A stretch of 64,000 nucleotides of DNA from Malaciobacter marinus (GTDB taxonomy: Bacteria > Campylobacterota > Campylobacteria > Campylobacterales > Arcobacteraceae). Position 1 is the stretch's first letter. Each line of letters opens with the position of its first letter. This document shows positions 8,832 through 16,847 of the stretch, one piece after another. Where the stretch lies: NCBI RefSeq assembly GCF_003544855.1, contig NZ_CP032101.1:744001-808000 (forward strand). Reading direction: 5' to 3'. The notes under the pieces are model-generated. The model did not search any database. It was not told the DNA's origin and saw nothing but the letters and a program-made list of their open reading frames with translations. Made by a program: the position numbers and the translations under genes.

Positions 8832-10235
8832 TTGAGTGTAAATTTTTCAAAAGTTGATGTTAGTTTATTAAATTTTTCAAGATATAATTTAAGTGATAAA
8901 CAATTAAATAGCTTACAATATAATCTAAATAATTTAGGTATTAAAAATCTTTCTTATGCTGATACTATTAAAGAATTAAAAAATAAACTTGAATACTCTT
9001 ATATTGTAAAATCTTCAAAACTGCTTGAATATTTTGTGAAAAATAATCTAAAATCAAAAAATATTAAAACTAAAAAAATTAAAGATTATAGTTTAGTAAA
9101 TGGTATGTTTAAATATGCTAATGACTTTTATTATGATGTTAAATCAAACGATATAAATGAAGTAGAATTAAAATTTAAAGAGTATAAAAAAGGAGACTTC
9201 CTATCAAATAAAGATAAATTATATAGCTATAAAAAAATAGCTAAGGTTATGTATTTAGATTATGTAAATAAACAAAAAGAAAAAGTATTTATAACCTTTA
9301 CTCTGCCAAACAAGCAATTTCATAAATATAATAAAAATGGTTTTGAAACTAATACTTTTAATTCAAAGGATAAATTTGAAGAAAATGTTGAAAAGGGTTT
9401 AAAACTATTAAATGAAATTCATAGATATTTTTACCACACATTAAAATATAAAATTAGAAGATATTGTAAAAGCAATAACATAACTAATAAAGAAGTAATA
9501 AACATTGATTTTATAAAAATCCTAGAACCTCATAAGAGTTTAGATGGACATCTTCATTCATTATTTTATATAGACAAAACCTTTTTAAATATAGTAGAAG
9601 AGGTTTATTCTATGACAATAGATAATTTTAAATTAAAAGAGACAACATTTGAAATACTAAAAAATGCAAAAGCCTCAACATACTTAAATAAGTATCTTTT
9701 AAAAACAACAAAATCTGAAAACCTTTTTTACAATCAATATAAAAGATATTTTTCAAAAACAAGATTTTTCACAAGCTCTAATTTTAGACATATTAATCAA
9801 GAAAAAATAGAGATAGTTTATAAATTTTTAAATCAATATAAACCAAAAATAATAAAATATTTTAAAAGAGGTAATATTCCAATTTATTATCAAATAGAGC
9901 AACTTATATTAAAAGGTTATTTTAGATTTCAAGAAGAGAAAGTTAAAAGAATATCAATAGATTTTCAAGCAATAAAAAAAGAGTTTGAAAAGATAAAGAA
10001 TAAAAAAGATATAGATCCTTTCAAAAGAAGTATTTTAAAAAATATTGATAATTATATAAAAGAGTATAACTCAAAAACTATTCAAAAAGTTTATTTCAAA
10101 AAATGGCTTATTTATAATAAAAAACATAATGAACAAATACCAATATACAATTATGAATTTGAGAAACTAAAAATTAATCCTTTTTCTATTGAAAAGATAG
10201 AAGAGGGATATTTTAATAAGTATCAGTTTATATAG
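8832..10235 (+). CDS. HUH rolling-circle replication initiator (gpA/pII-like)
   Basis: A 467-residue protein with the three motifs of HUH endonucleases of the phage gpA type. Motif 1 is FITFTLP (about residue 155). Motif 2 is GHLHSLFYI with His239 and His241. Motif 3 is TYLNKYLLK with Tyr284 and Tyr288 spaced YxxKYxxK and Lys291. Such proteins nick one strand at the origin through a phosphotyrosine and drive rolling-circle replication of filamentous phages, P2-like phages and some plasmids. The start is TTG with a weak AAGG upstream; no better start exists. The 3' end overlaps the convergent repressor gene by 8 bp. The flanking hairpin at 8616-8654 is a candidate origin. Confidence 0.82.
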   Translation: MSVNFSKVDVSLLNFSRYNLSDKQLNSLQYNLNNLGIKNLSYADTIKELKNKLEYSYIVKSSKLLEYFVKNNLKSKNIKTKKIKDYSLVNGMFKYANDFYYDVKSNDINEVELKFKEYKKGDFLSNKDKLYSYKKIAKVMYLDYVNKQKEKVFITFTLPNKQFHKYNKNGFETNTFNSKDKFEENVEKGLKLLNEIHRYFYHTLKYKIRRYCKSNNITNKEVINIDFIKILEPHKSLDGHLHSLFYIDKTFLNIVEEVYSMTIDNFKLKETTFEILKNAKASTYLNKYLLKTTKSENLFYNQYKRYFSKTRFFTSSNFRHINQEKIEIVYKFLNQYKPKIIKYFKRGNIPIYYQIEQLILKGYFRFQEEKVKRISIDFQAIKKEFEKIKNKKDIDPFKRSILKNIDNYIKEYNSKTIQKVYFKKWLIYNKKHNEQIPIYNYEFEKLKINPFSIEKIEEGYFNKYQFI

Positions 10236-10491
10236 ATTTAAAAAATTCTGTTATATCTTCATTTAATACAAAAGCAATTAAAGCTAAATGTTCTAATGAG
10301 AAATGTTGTTTATTATAATAAATTTCTGCTCCACTTACCAAAGAAGTTGATTTATGTCCTATTAGTTGGCTAAGTTTTAACTGGGATAATTTATGTTTTT
10401 TTCTTATTCTTGATACATTCTTACCAATATTTTTAAAAAATTGTTCTTTTTGCTCTTCTGAAAAGTCTTCAAAATCATTAAATTGTTCCAT
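10228..10491 (-). CDS. XRE/cI-like repressor
   Basis: An 87-residue protein with an XRE-type helix-turn-helix at residues about 28-80 (RIRKKHKLSQLKLSQLIG, then the second helix and EHLALIAFVLN). It is transcribed divergently from the structural or transfer operon at 10622 and convergently with the initiator gene, overlapping its end by 8 bp. The shared intergenic region has two 12-bp palindromes and a half-site, one placed right after the -10 box of the rightward promoter. It therefore probably represses the operon and its own gene, like a prophage or ICE repressor. RBS: AGAGGATAAATTT before ATG. Confidence 0.8.
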   Translation of the reverse strand: MEQFNDFEDFSEEQKEQFFKNIGKNVSRIRKKHKLSQLKLSQLIGHKSTSLVSGAEIYYNKQHFSLEHLALIAFVLNEDITEFFKSI

Positions 10492-10508
10492 AAATTTATC
10501 CTCTTTTA

Positions 10509-10606
10509 TTACAGAGTGATATTAATTTAAATAAAAAATCTTTTCAATCTGTAATTACAGACTAAAATTAAGTTTTAATGCAATATAATCTAATCTGTTA
10601 TAACAG
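10509..10606. promoter_or_regulatory. Divergent promoter with CTGTWATWACAG-type operators
   Basis: Two perfect 12-bp palindromes, CTGTAATTACAG (10549-10560) and CTGTTATAACAG (10595-10606), lie 46 bp apart; a half-site TTACAG is at 10509-10514. A TATAAT -10 box for the rightward operon is at 10584-10589, so the second palindrome overlaps the expected transcription start, where a bound repressor would block initiation. The half-site lies close to the repressor gene start and could mediate autoregulation. Confidence 0.7.
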
Positions 10607-10621
10607 AGTAAAAGGAAAACA

Positions 10622-11056
10622 ATGTATAAAAAGAATTTACTAATATGTATTTTACTACTAACAACAAATCTTTTTTCATTTGATAAGTTTGAAGAGTTAA
10701 GAGGTAGTTGGATAGTTAGTCACTATGATAAAAATAAAAAGATTAGCTTCTTAAATTTAATAGGTAAAGAGATAAATATAAACTTCTTAGATAATAAAAA
10801 AGTAAGTTCTTCAAGTGGGTATCTAAAAAATATGGGTGTAGAACTTAAAAATAATACCTTTACTTTTGGAACAATGTATCAAGAAAAAATTAAATATAAC
10901 AAATATATCTATAAGCTAAATCCTAGAAAAGAGTATCTAAATGAAATGGTTTGTTATCAATTAAAACCAGTAAAAATAAATGCAGGATTTTATAATAAAA
11001 ATGATGTTTTTAAACTATGTAGAGAACAAAGAAAATATATAGATAAATCATATTAA
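10622..11056 (+). CDS. Small secreted protein, unknown function
   Basis: A 144-residue protein with a clear Sec signal peptide (NLLICILLLTTNLFSF, cleavage near residue 20). The mature part is short, basic and beta-rich (GSWIVSHYDKNKKISFL) with two late cysteines that could form a disulfide (EMVCYQL and FKLCREQ). It is the first gene after the operator-controlled promoter, with RBS AAAAGGAAAACA. I do not recognise a family. As first gene of the presumed virion or transfer operon it may act in the periplasm or on the cell surface. Confidence 0.6.
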   Translation: MYKKNLLICILLLTTNLFSFDKFEELRGSWIVSHYDKNKKISFLNLIGKEININFLDNKKVSSSSGYLKNMGVELKNNTFTFGTMYQEKIKYNKYIYKLNPRKEYLNEMVCYQLKPVKINAGFYNKNDVFKLCREQRKYIDKSY

Positions 11057-11122
11057 AAAAGGAGGAGTTAAGTTAAAACTTTAAATTTTAAAAAAATTAA
11101 AACAAATAAAAAAAGGAGAAAT

Positions 11123-11653
11123 ATGAAAAATAAAATAAAAATAGGAATACTTGGAGTTGTTAGTACACTTGTTTTAAGTGGTTGCATGGAAAGTAGCCCA
11201 GAAAGTGTTGTTGAAAATTATATAAGTGGTTTAAAAAATGCAGATTTTAATCAAGTATCAAAAACAGTAAGTTCAGATATTAAAGATAAATTTTCAAGAA
11301 ATATAATTTTTAGTTGTGGAACAAATAAAAAGTTTAAAGATAAAGTAATTCCTTTGTTAAATAAAGAAAATATTGATTTAAAAGTCTTAGATAGAACAAG
11401 TAATGGGTATCAAAGTTTTTCAAGTGAAATCCAAAATAAAACAGTAAGTTTTTGTTTTAAAGAAATAATGACAGAAGTAATGGAAAAACAAAAAGACACA
11501 AAAATGAAAATCTTAAATTCAGAAGTTAGTTCAAGTGGAAATGAAGCAACAGTAAAATTTGAAGAAACAAATAGTCAAGGAAAATCAAAACAACATACTG
11601 TAAAACTTGAAAAAATAAATAAAGAATGGAAGATCATAGACGGAGTAATGTAA
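11123..11653 (+). CDS. Lipoprotein with DUF4878-like domain
   Basis: A 176-residue protein with a lipoprotein signal (VSTLVLSGC, lipidated Cys21). The mature region begins with the pattern typical of DUF4878 (ESVVENYISGLKNADFNQV), a small NTF2-like/cystatin-like fold common in phage- and ICE-borne lipoproteins, and ends with a strand-rich stretch (KQHTVKLEKINKEWKIIDG) that also fits. RBS is AAAAGGAGAAAT. Its stop codon overlaps the next start (TAATG). The function is not known; lipoproteins in mobile elements often act in surface exclusion. Confidence 0.65.
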   Translation: MKNKIKIGILGVVSTLVLSGCMESSPESVVENYISGLKNADFNQVSKTVSSDIKDKFSRNIIFSCGTNKKFKDKVIPLLNKENIDLKVLDRTSNGYQSFSSEIQNKTVSFCFKEIMTEVMEKQKDTKMKILNSEVSSSGNEATVKFEETNSQGKSKQHTVKLEKINKEWKIIDGVM

Positions 11654-11904
11654 TGACTGGAAAACAAATAGGTGGAATAATTTTAATAATAGCAGGTTTA
11701 TTAGTTGGCTTTGTTGGTTTAATAAATGTATTAGATTTAATAGGAGCACAAGGAAATGAAATGATAGAGATGGGACTTCAAATGTCTGGAACTTCAATGA
11801 CATCTTTATGGATAAAATATGGAGTAATTACAGCTGTTGGAGTTGTTCTTTTAATTGTTGGGATTATGTTTGCTAAGAAACCTATTCCTCAAGAGACTAA
11901 ATAG
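11653..11904 (+). CDS. Small two-helix membrane protein
   Basis: An 83-residue protein. The start at 11653 overlaps the previous stop (TAATG) and gives MTGKQIGGIILIIAGLL; a longer upstream frame exists but has no RBS. There are two transmembrane segments, about residues 6-28 and 52-75 (VITAVGVVLLIVGIMFA), separated by a short loop, and a basic tail (KKPIPQETK). The size is compatible with a filamentous-phage coat-like or pore-like membrane protein, but no cleavable leader is obvious. The family is not recognised. Confidence 0.55.
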   Translation: MTGKQIGGIILIIAGLLVGFVGLINVLDLIGAQGNEMIEMGLQMSGTSMTSLWIKYGVITAVGVVLLIVGIMFAKKPIPQETK

Positions 11905-11923
11905 TTCTAAAAGGAGAGAATAA

Positions 11924-12814
11924 ATGAAAAAAATAGTTTTACTTTTAGGCTTATGCTTTAATATACTATTTTCAAGTCCAATAAGTTTAGAAACAACATC
12001 TAATGAAAGTTTAGATTTTTTTCTTTATAACCTTGAAAAAAGTAAAAGCTTTGATACAAATAGTGAAGCCTTTTTAGCTTATATGGCAAAAGCAAAATTT
12101 AAATTATATGAAGCTCAAGGAAAATACAATAATCTTGATAGAAAAGAAAAACTCTTAATTGATAAACAAAGTAAAAAGTTTTGGGAAGATATAAACAATG
12201 AATTTGAAGCAAATGAAGTATTAGCTAAAAATAAAAACTTTATGTTAGATAAAATGGTAAAAGCAGAAGATAAAATTAAAAATAAAGAGTTCTTTTTAAT
12301 AAAAGAGGTTAAACGGGATAAATATAATTTTAGTGGAGAATATTTTCCTTTTTTTGTTGGTAAATCTATTATGAATGATAACTATTACTTTCATAGATTA
12401 GATAATGAATTTTATGAAACATATTTAAATCTCATTGATGAAAGAGATAAAAAAGTTATTTATAAATATTTTAATTTTCCAATAAAAAAGGATAAAGCAA
12501 AAGAACATATCTCAAAATATAAATATCCTAATGGATATTATCTTAGGTTTGTATATAAAGTTGTAGATAGTAAAATTGGAGTGCCTGGAGATTCAAGTTA
12601 TTCAAAAGATTTTATAAATTATAACACTACTAAACCTATAATAGGAAACTCTTCTAATGGTAAAAAAACTAATCTGAGTTATCAGCAACTTAAAACTATC
12701 ACTGATATAAAACTTATTAGAATTGAATTATTAGTAAAAACTGCTAAAACTTATGATATGTATAAAGATTATAACGATAAAAATATCAAAATACTTTATA
12801 CAAAAAATCTATAA
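11924..12814 (+). CDS. Secreted protein, unknown function
   Basis: A 296-residue protein with a Sec signal peptide (KKIVLLLGLCFNILFSS, about 18 residues). The mature part is highly charged and mostly helical at first (around SKSFDTNSEAFLAYMAKA), then more mixed, with no cysteine pair or recognisable motif. RBS AAAAGGAGAGAATAA. It is the last gene before a terminator-like hairpin at 12819-12846. Its position in the operon suggests an envelope or periplasmic component of the element's transfer or release apparatus. This is an inference. Confidence 0.55.
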   Translation: MKKIVLLLGLCFNILFSSPISLETTSNESLDFFLYNLEKSKSFDTNSEAFLAYMAKAKFKLYEAQGKYNNLDRKEKLLIDKQSKKFWEDINNEFEANEVLAKNKNFMLDKMVKAEDKIKNKEFFLIKEVKRDKYNFSGEYFPFFVGKSIMNDNYYFHRLDNEFYETYLNLIDERDKKVIYKYFNFPIKKDKAKEHISKYKYPNGYYLRFVYKVVDSKIGVPGDSSYSKDFINYNTTKPIIGNSSNGKKTNLSYQQLKTITDIKLIRIELLVKTAKTYDMYKDYNDKNIKILYTKNL

Positions 12815-12818
12815 TTCT

Positions 12819-12846
12819 AAACCTAAACTTTTTTTAGTTTGGGTTT
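12819..12846 (+). terminator. Terminator-like hairpin after the secreted-protein operon
   Basis: AAACCTAAACT (12819-12829) pairs with AGTTTGGGTTT (12836-12846) with a T-rich loop and one T.G pair, starting 5 nt after the stop codon. Followed by a new TATAAT-like box at 12914-12919 ahead of the next gene. Confidence 0.6.
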
Positions 12847-12973
12847 AAAATCTTCTTTTTTAACAAATTTCAAAATTTCTAACTTCGTCTTTAAAAAAAT
12901 TAAAATTACTTCTTATAATAAAAATAGAAACATAAAAAGAAGTTTCAAAATATAAAAATTATAAGGAAAAACA

Positions 12974-13534
12974 ATGAAAAATTTTTTAAAAGTAGATTTA
13001 TTTGTAAAAATAAGTGGTTATGAAATCAATGAAGAAGAGGGGACTTTTCAAATTCAAAACATTTCATTTGACAATGGTAAATTATTAAAACATACAGTAA
13101 AAATTCATAAACTATATAAAGAAGATAGTTTAAAAGCTTTACTTGGTAAAACTGTAAAAGTTGAAGAGCCAAAAGAATACAAAAATGGAATTAAAGTTTT
13201 TTATGCTGGTAGTGATATTAAAAAAGTTGATATAGATGAAGATTTTAAAATAAATAGAGAAATCACTTTAAAAGTTGATAATATCATTGAAAGCACTTCA
13301 ATAGATAAAAATACAAATAAAAAACTTACTCACTCAACAATTCAAAGTATAGTTAGTAATGGAACAAGAACAGATTTATTTAATATAAAAATAAAAAACA
13401 CTAAAAAAATTGAACTTGATAATCTCAAAGGAAAAGAAGTAGTTGTTAGAGGTGTAAATGTAGCTTCTACAGATTTTGGAACATTCTATTCAAGTGTTGA
13501 AAAACCTATTTTATTAAATCAACCAAAAGCCTAA
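12974..13534 (+). CDS. Double OB-like protein, possible ssDNA-binding protein
   Basis: A 186-residue soluble protein with no signal or membrane segment. Two similar beta-rich halves are visible (about 3-85 and 95-180), each with alternating strands and a GK-V/GKEVVVRG turn (SLKALLGKTVKVEE and NLKGKEVVVRG), like tandem OB folds. Rolling-circle phages and plasmids usually carry a single-stranded-DNA-binding protein near the initiator, and this is the best candidate in the element. RBS AAGGAAAAACA. The fold assignment is by pattern only and needs structural comparison. Confidence 0.45.
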   Translation: MKNFLKVDLFVKISGYEINEEEGTFQIQNISFDNGKLLKHTVKIHKLYKEDSLKALLGKTVKVEEPKEYKNGIKVFYAGSDIKKVDIDEDFKINREITLKVDNIIESTSIDKNTNKKLTHSTIQSIVSNGTRTDLFNIKIKNTKKIELDNLKGKEVVVRGVNVASTDFGTFYSSVEKPILLNQPKA

Positions 13535-13553
13535 AAGAAAACTTTTCTTTTAG
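13531..13553. terminator. 11-bp inverted repeat after the OB-like gene
   Basis: CTAAAAGAAAA (13531-13541) and TTTTCTTTTAG (13543-13553) form a perfect hairpin overlapping the stop of the OB-like gene. It may attenuate transcription into the three small genes and the FtsK-like gene that follow. Confidence 0.5.
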
Positions 13554-13569
13554 CTTTAAAGGGTTTAAA

Positions 13570-13737
13570 ATGATTGAACATTACATACAAGAATTGAATT
13601 TAATATTCTGTGAGAGATTAGAATATATTGAAAGTGTTGAAGATTACTTAATATTAAAACAACAATTAGAGGTTTTAAATAATAACTATAAAGATTTATT
13701 ACTATTACTTGATAAAAGACTGTTAGAGGTGTTTTAA
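13570..13737 (+). CDS. Small 55-residue helical protein
   Basis: ATG 13570 to TAA 13735-13737. The product (begins MIEHYIQELNLIFCERL, later LKQQLEVLNNNYKDLLLLLD) is entirely helical and coiled-coil-like. Its stop is followed directly by the ATG of the next gene, so it is part of the small-protein/FtsK-like operon. No RBS better than AAAGGG (13559-13563) is seen. The function is unknown. Confidence 0.5.
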   Translation: MIEHYIQELNLIFCERLEYIESVEDYLILKQQLEVLNNNYKDLLLLLDKRLLEVF

Positions 13738-13941
13738 ATGATTATAGATACTTCAATTGATACAACAGTAAATAATATGGATGTGGCTACTTATTTTAAA
13801 TTAGAAGAACTTCATAATACAAAATCAAAACTTGCGACAAATTGTCATAAAAATAAAACTGAACTTTTTACAAATGAAGAGTATATAAAACTTCAATTTG
13901 AAGAAATAGAATTATTAAAGGAAGAATATGAATTATTTTAA
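13738..13941 (+). CDS. Small 67-residue acidic protein
   Basis: ATG immediately follows the stop of the upstream small gene. The protein is acidic, with a helical second half (NEEYIKLQFEEIELLKEEYELF). The 3' end overlaps the next gene by 14 nt. The tight packing indicates real coding potential, but no family is recognised. The frame contains ACAAATTGTC, similar to the palindrome at 6888-6900. Confidence 0.5.
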   Translation: MIIDTSIDTTVNNMDVATYFKLEELHNTKSKLATNCHKNKTELFTNEEYIKLQFEEIELLKEEYELF

Positions 13942-14119
13942 ATTTTTAATTACTGAAAAGATACCTTATAGATTATTTGTTATTGTTTTACTTCTTTTAA
14001 ATATGCTTTTTAATAATACAAATAATGTATCTATAAATGTAAATGAAGAGATAAAAAAGCATAAAGAGATTAAAGAAGAGATGTTAAAAGAACCAAAAAT
14101 TTTAATAGAAGAAAATTAA
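13928..14119 (+). CDS. Small single-pass membrane protein
   Basis: A 63-residue protein with one membrane helix (RLFVIVLLLLNMLF, residues about 15-30) and a charged, Lys/Glu-rich C-terminal tail (EEIKKHKEIKEEMLKEP). RBS AAAGGAAGAAT lies within the preceding gene. Its stop TAA is directly followed by the ATG of the FtsK-like gene, so it is likely translated together with it and may be a partner subunit in the membrane. The function is not known. Confidence 0.55.
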   Translation: MNYFKFLITEKIPYRLFVIVLLLLNMLFNNTNNVSINVNEEIKKHKEIKEEMLKEPKILIEEN

Positions 14120-15610
14120 ATGACAAAAGTAAAATATGAATTTGGCTCTTATGATAAATTTGGCAACTTAAACGGTGCCTATGTTGTAGGAGTTATTTTA
14201 TTTATTTTAATCTCTTCTTTTATTTTTTCCCTTGCTATTTTTAAAATCTATTATTTACAAGAACTAAATTTTAAAATCTTATTTTCTTCAATAATTAGTG
14301 AGATTAAAAATATATATTTTATTTCAAAAGTTAGTGGATTTATAGAAGTAGTTAAAACCTATATCTTACATATTAGTTTAGGGTTTATTTTTACTTTTCT
14401 ATATATTAAAACAATTATTTCAAAAAAGATAGAGCAAAGAAAATTAGCAAACTTTGGATTAGAGAATTACTATTTAAAGAAAAAACTAAAAGATGGGTAT
14501 ATATATGAAGTTGTTGCAGGGGAAACAATGGAATATGACAAGTTTTTAAAACAATTTGAGAATATGACACAAAGAAATAAAATGGGTAGTTGTGAGATTA
14601 AGAGATATAACAAATTAGGGGTTATGGTTAGATTTAAAAATCCTACTCCTAGTATTGAAGAGATTAAAGGATTATCTCCAAAAGACTATATGAAAAAAGG
14701 TTATCTATTTTTAGGATTTGAAGGTGGATTTAAAGAAAAAAGAGTTGCTAAATATATAAGTCTTTCTTCTCTCCCTCACTCTTTTGCACTACTTGGAACT
14801 TCGGGAGGTGGTAAATCAAATACCCTAAATCATGTATTATTTTCTATTTTTTATAACTTTGATACTGTTTATGAATTGAATTTTATAGACTTTAAGGGTG
14901 GAGTTGAAAGCCAACCTTACGAAAATTTAGAAAAGAGATTTAAAACTAATAAAATCTTTACCTATACAGATAATAGAAAAGAACTCTATAAAAAATTAGT
15001 TAGATTAGACATAATGAATAAAGCAAGACAGAAGTTCTTAAAAGCCCATAATAAGAAGAAATTTACTAATTATTATATTTATGTCTTCTTTGATGAAATT
15101 GCTGAAATATTAGATTATAAAGCAAATACAAAAGAAGAAAAGTTTATACAAGATAAAATAAAAGAAATTATTGAAAGTTTGTTTAGAACTTCAAGAAGTA
15201 GTGGGTTTAAATTGTTTTATGCGACACAGATTTTCACTTCTGTTGGTAGTGGAATAACTAACTCAATTAAAAATAATACTATTTTTAGGATTTTGCATAA
15301 AACAGAAAGTGATGAGGGTATTCATTCGGTTATTGATAAAGAGCCATTGGAAGAAATGGGGATAAATGTAAAAGAATTTGGAGTTGGTGAAATGATAATA
15401 AAAAATGAAAGTGAATACTATAATGTAAGAACTTTATATGTTCCTGATAACTTTATAAAAGATATAAAAATCAATTCAAAAAAGAAAAATGAAAAGTTTG
15501 AAAATGATATGAAAAAGTATATTGAGGAGACTGTTAAGGATTATCCTTTTGAGGAGGGTGTTTTTAGTAAGGAAGATTATTTAAAAAATAAGAATTACAA
15601 TTTGCAATGA
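14120..15610 (+). CDS. Membrane-anchored FtsK/HerA-family ATPase
   Basis: A 496-residue protein. Two transmembrane helices lie near the N-terminus (VVGVILFILISSFIFSLAIF, about 21-40, and ILHISLGFIFTFLYI, about 83-100). The motor domain follows, with Walker A GTSGGGKSNT (from residue 226), the FtsK-like strand NFIDFKGGVES, Walker B YVFFDEIAE (about residue 325), and a late SRSSGFKLFYATQ segment as in FtsK/TcpA DNA translocases. The N-terminal-membrane, C-terminal-motor order fits FtsK/TcpA/AICE-type DNA pumps better than Zot/pI proteins, whose P-loop is at the N-terminus. It likely moves element DNA across the membrane during transfer or release. The start abuts the previous stop. Confidence 0.8.
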   Translation: MTKVKYEFGSYDKFGNLNGAYVVGVILFILISSFIFSLAIFKIYYLQELNFKILFSSIISEIKNIYFISKVSGFIEVVKTYILHISLGFIFTFLYIKTIISKKIEQRKLANFGLENYYLKKKLKDGYIYEVVAGETMEYDKFLKQFENMTQRNKMGSCEIKRYNKLGVMVRFKNPTPSIEEIKGLSPKDYMKKGYLFLGFEGGFKEKRVAKYISLSSLPHSFALLGTSGGGKSNTLNHVLFSIFYNFDTVYELNFIDFKGGVESQPYENLEKRFKTNKIFTYTDNRKELYKKLVRLDIMNKARQKFLKAHNKKKFTNYYIYVFFDEIAEILDYKANTKEEKFIQDKIKEIIESLFRTSRSSGFKLFYATQIFTSVGSGITNSIKNNTIFRILHKTESDEGIHSVIDKEPLEEMGINVKEFGVGEMIIKNESEYYNVRTLYVPDNFIKDIKINSKKKNEKFENDMKKYIEETVKDYPFEEGVFSKEDYLKNKNYNLQ

Positions 15611-15665
15611 AATTGTGTTTCCAGAAACTTTGCGATATAATTCCAATAAAAAATTGATTGGTTAT

Positions 15666-16844
15666 ATGAAAAAGAAATATACATTTATAGATTTATTTGC
15701 AGGTGCTGGAGGTTTTGCTGAAGGATTTTATCAAGAGGGATATAAAGCTCTATCTCACGTAGAGTTTGATAAATATGCTTGTGATACTTTAAAAGAGAGA
15801 ATGAGATTTTATAAATATAATGAAAATGAAATTGAAAAAGTTAAACCTACAGATATTACTAGTGAAAATATATTAAAAATAATTGATGATTGTGTTCAAG
15901 ACAATGATGTTGATGTAATAATTGGTGGACCTCCTTGTCAATCTTTCTCATCGCAAGGTAAAGCTAGAGACCCCCATGGAATGAAAAAAGACCCAAGAAA
16001 CTATTTATATGAGAATTATATTAAAGTATTAAATCACTATAAACCAAAATTTTTCGTTTTTGAAAATGTCAGTGGAATATTATCCACTAAAGTAAATGGT
16101 GAATTGATAATTCATAAAATTTATGAAGATATGAAAAAGAATTATAAAATAATAGAGGACAAAGATAAAATTCTTTTAAATGCAGTTGACTTTGGTGTTC
16201 CTCAAGAAAGGAAAAGAGTTATATTAATTGGTGTTAGAAGAGATTTAAATATTGATGTAAATGATGTATATAATGAATTGAATGAAGTTTCAAAGAAAAT
16301 AGAGAAAGTAACAGTAGAAGAAGCAATTTCTGATTTACCTAGTTTATTACCAGGAGAGGGTAAAGATTTAGTGAAATTTAGACCTAAAAAAGTATCAAAG
16401 TATTTGGAACAAATTAGACCTGAGAATTATGATTATTTACATCATCATGTGGCAAGAAACCATAACAGTTTAGATAAAGAACGTTACAAACATATGAGTA
16501 AAAATAAATGGACTTTAGAAGAATTATATGAAAATAAAGCGCATTTAATTCATCCTAAAAAAAGATTATTTAACAATAGTTATGTTGTTCAATTTTTTGA
16601 TAAACCATCAAAAACTATTATTGCACATTTGTATAAAGATGGTAATCAATTTATTCACCCAGATCATTCTCAAGAAAGAACATTAACACCAAGAGAAGCT
16701 GCAAGACTTCAATCTTTCCCAGATAATTTTGTTTTCCCTTGTTCTAAAACACAACAATATAAACAGATTGGTAATGCTGTCCCACCTTTATTTGCTAAAC
16801 AAATTGCAAAAGTATTGAAAAAATTTTTAAGTGAGAAAAATTAG
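15666..16844 (+). CDS. C5-cytosine methyltransferase M1 (LlaJI/BsuMI type)
   Basis: ATG 15666 gives MKKKYTFIDLFAGAGGF, with motif I right after the start as usual for this family. An upstream GTG at 15615 is possible but adds 17 unneeded residues. Also present are motif IV GGPPCQSFS with catalytic Cys91, ENVSG (motif VI), FGVPQERKRVILIG (motif VIII), a target-recognition region around 245-310, and motifs IX/X (TPREAARLQSFPD, QIGNAVPP). It would methylate one strand of an asymmetric site, protecting it from the nuclease encoded downstream. It follows the FtsK-like gene and is 3 nt from M2, a second C5 methyltransferase, the pairing seen in LlaJI and BsuMI systems. Confidence 0.93.
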   Translation: MKKKYTFIDLFAGAGGFAEGFYQEGYKALSHVEFDKYACDTLKERMRFYKYNENEIEKVKPTDITSENILKIIDDCVQDNDVDVIIGGPPCQSFSSQGKARDPHGMKKDPRNYLYENYIKVLNHYKPKFFVFENVSGILSTKVNGELIIHKIYEDMKKNYKIIEDKDKILLNAVDFGVPQERKRVILIGVRRDLNIDVNDVYNELNEVSKKIEKVTVEEAISDLPSLLPGEGKDLVKFRPKKVSKYLEQIRPENYDYLHHHVARNHNSLDKERYKHMSKNKWTLEELYENKAHLIHPKKRLFNNSYVVQFFDKPSKTIIAHLYKDGNQFIHPDHSQERTLTPREAARLQSFPDNFVFPCSKTQQYKQIGNAVPPLFAKQIAKVLKKFLSEKN

Positions 16845-16847
16845 AAT

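Noticed and set aside
14120-15610. Zot/pI-type filamentous-phage morphogenesis protein
   Set aside because: Membrane helices are N-terminal and the P-loop begins at residue 226, opposite to Zot; the NFIDFKGG strand fits FtsK-type motors better.
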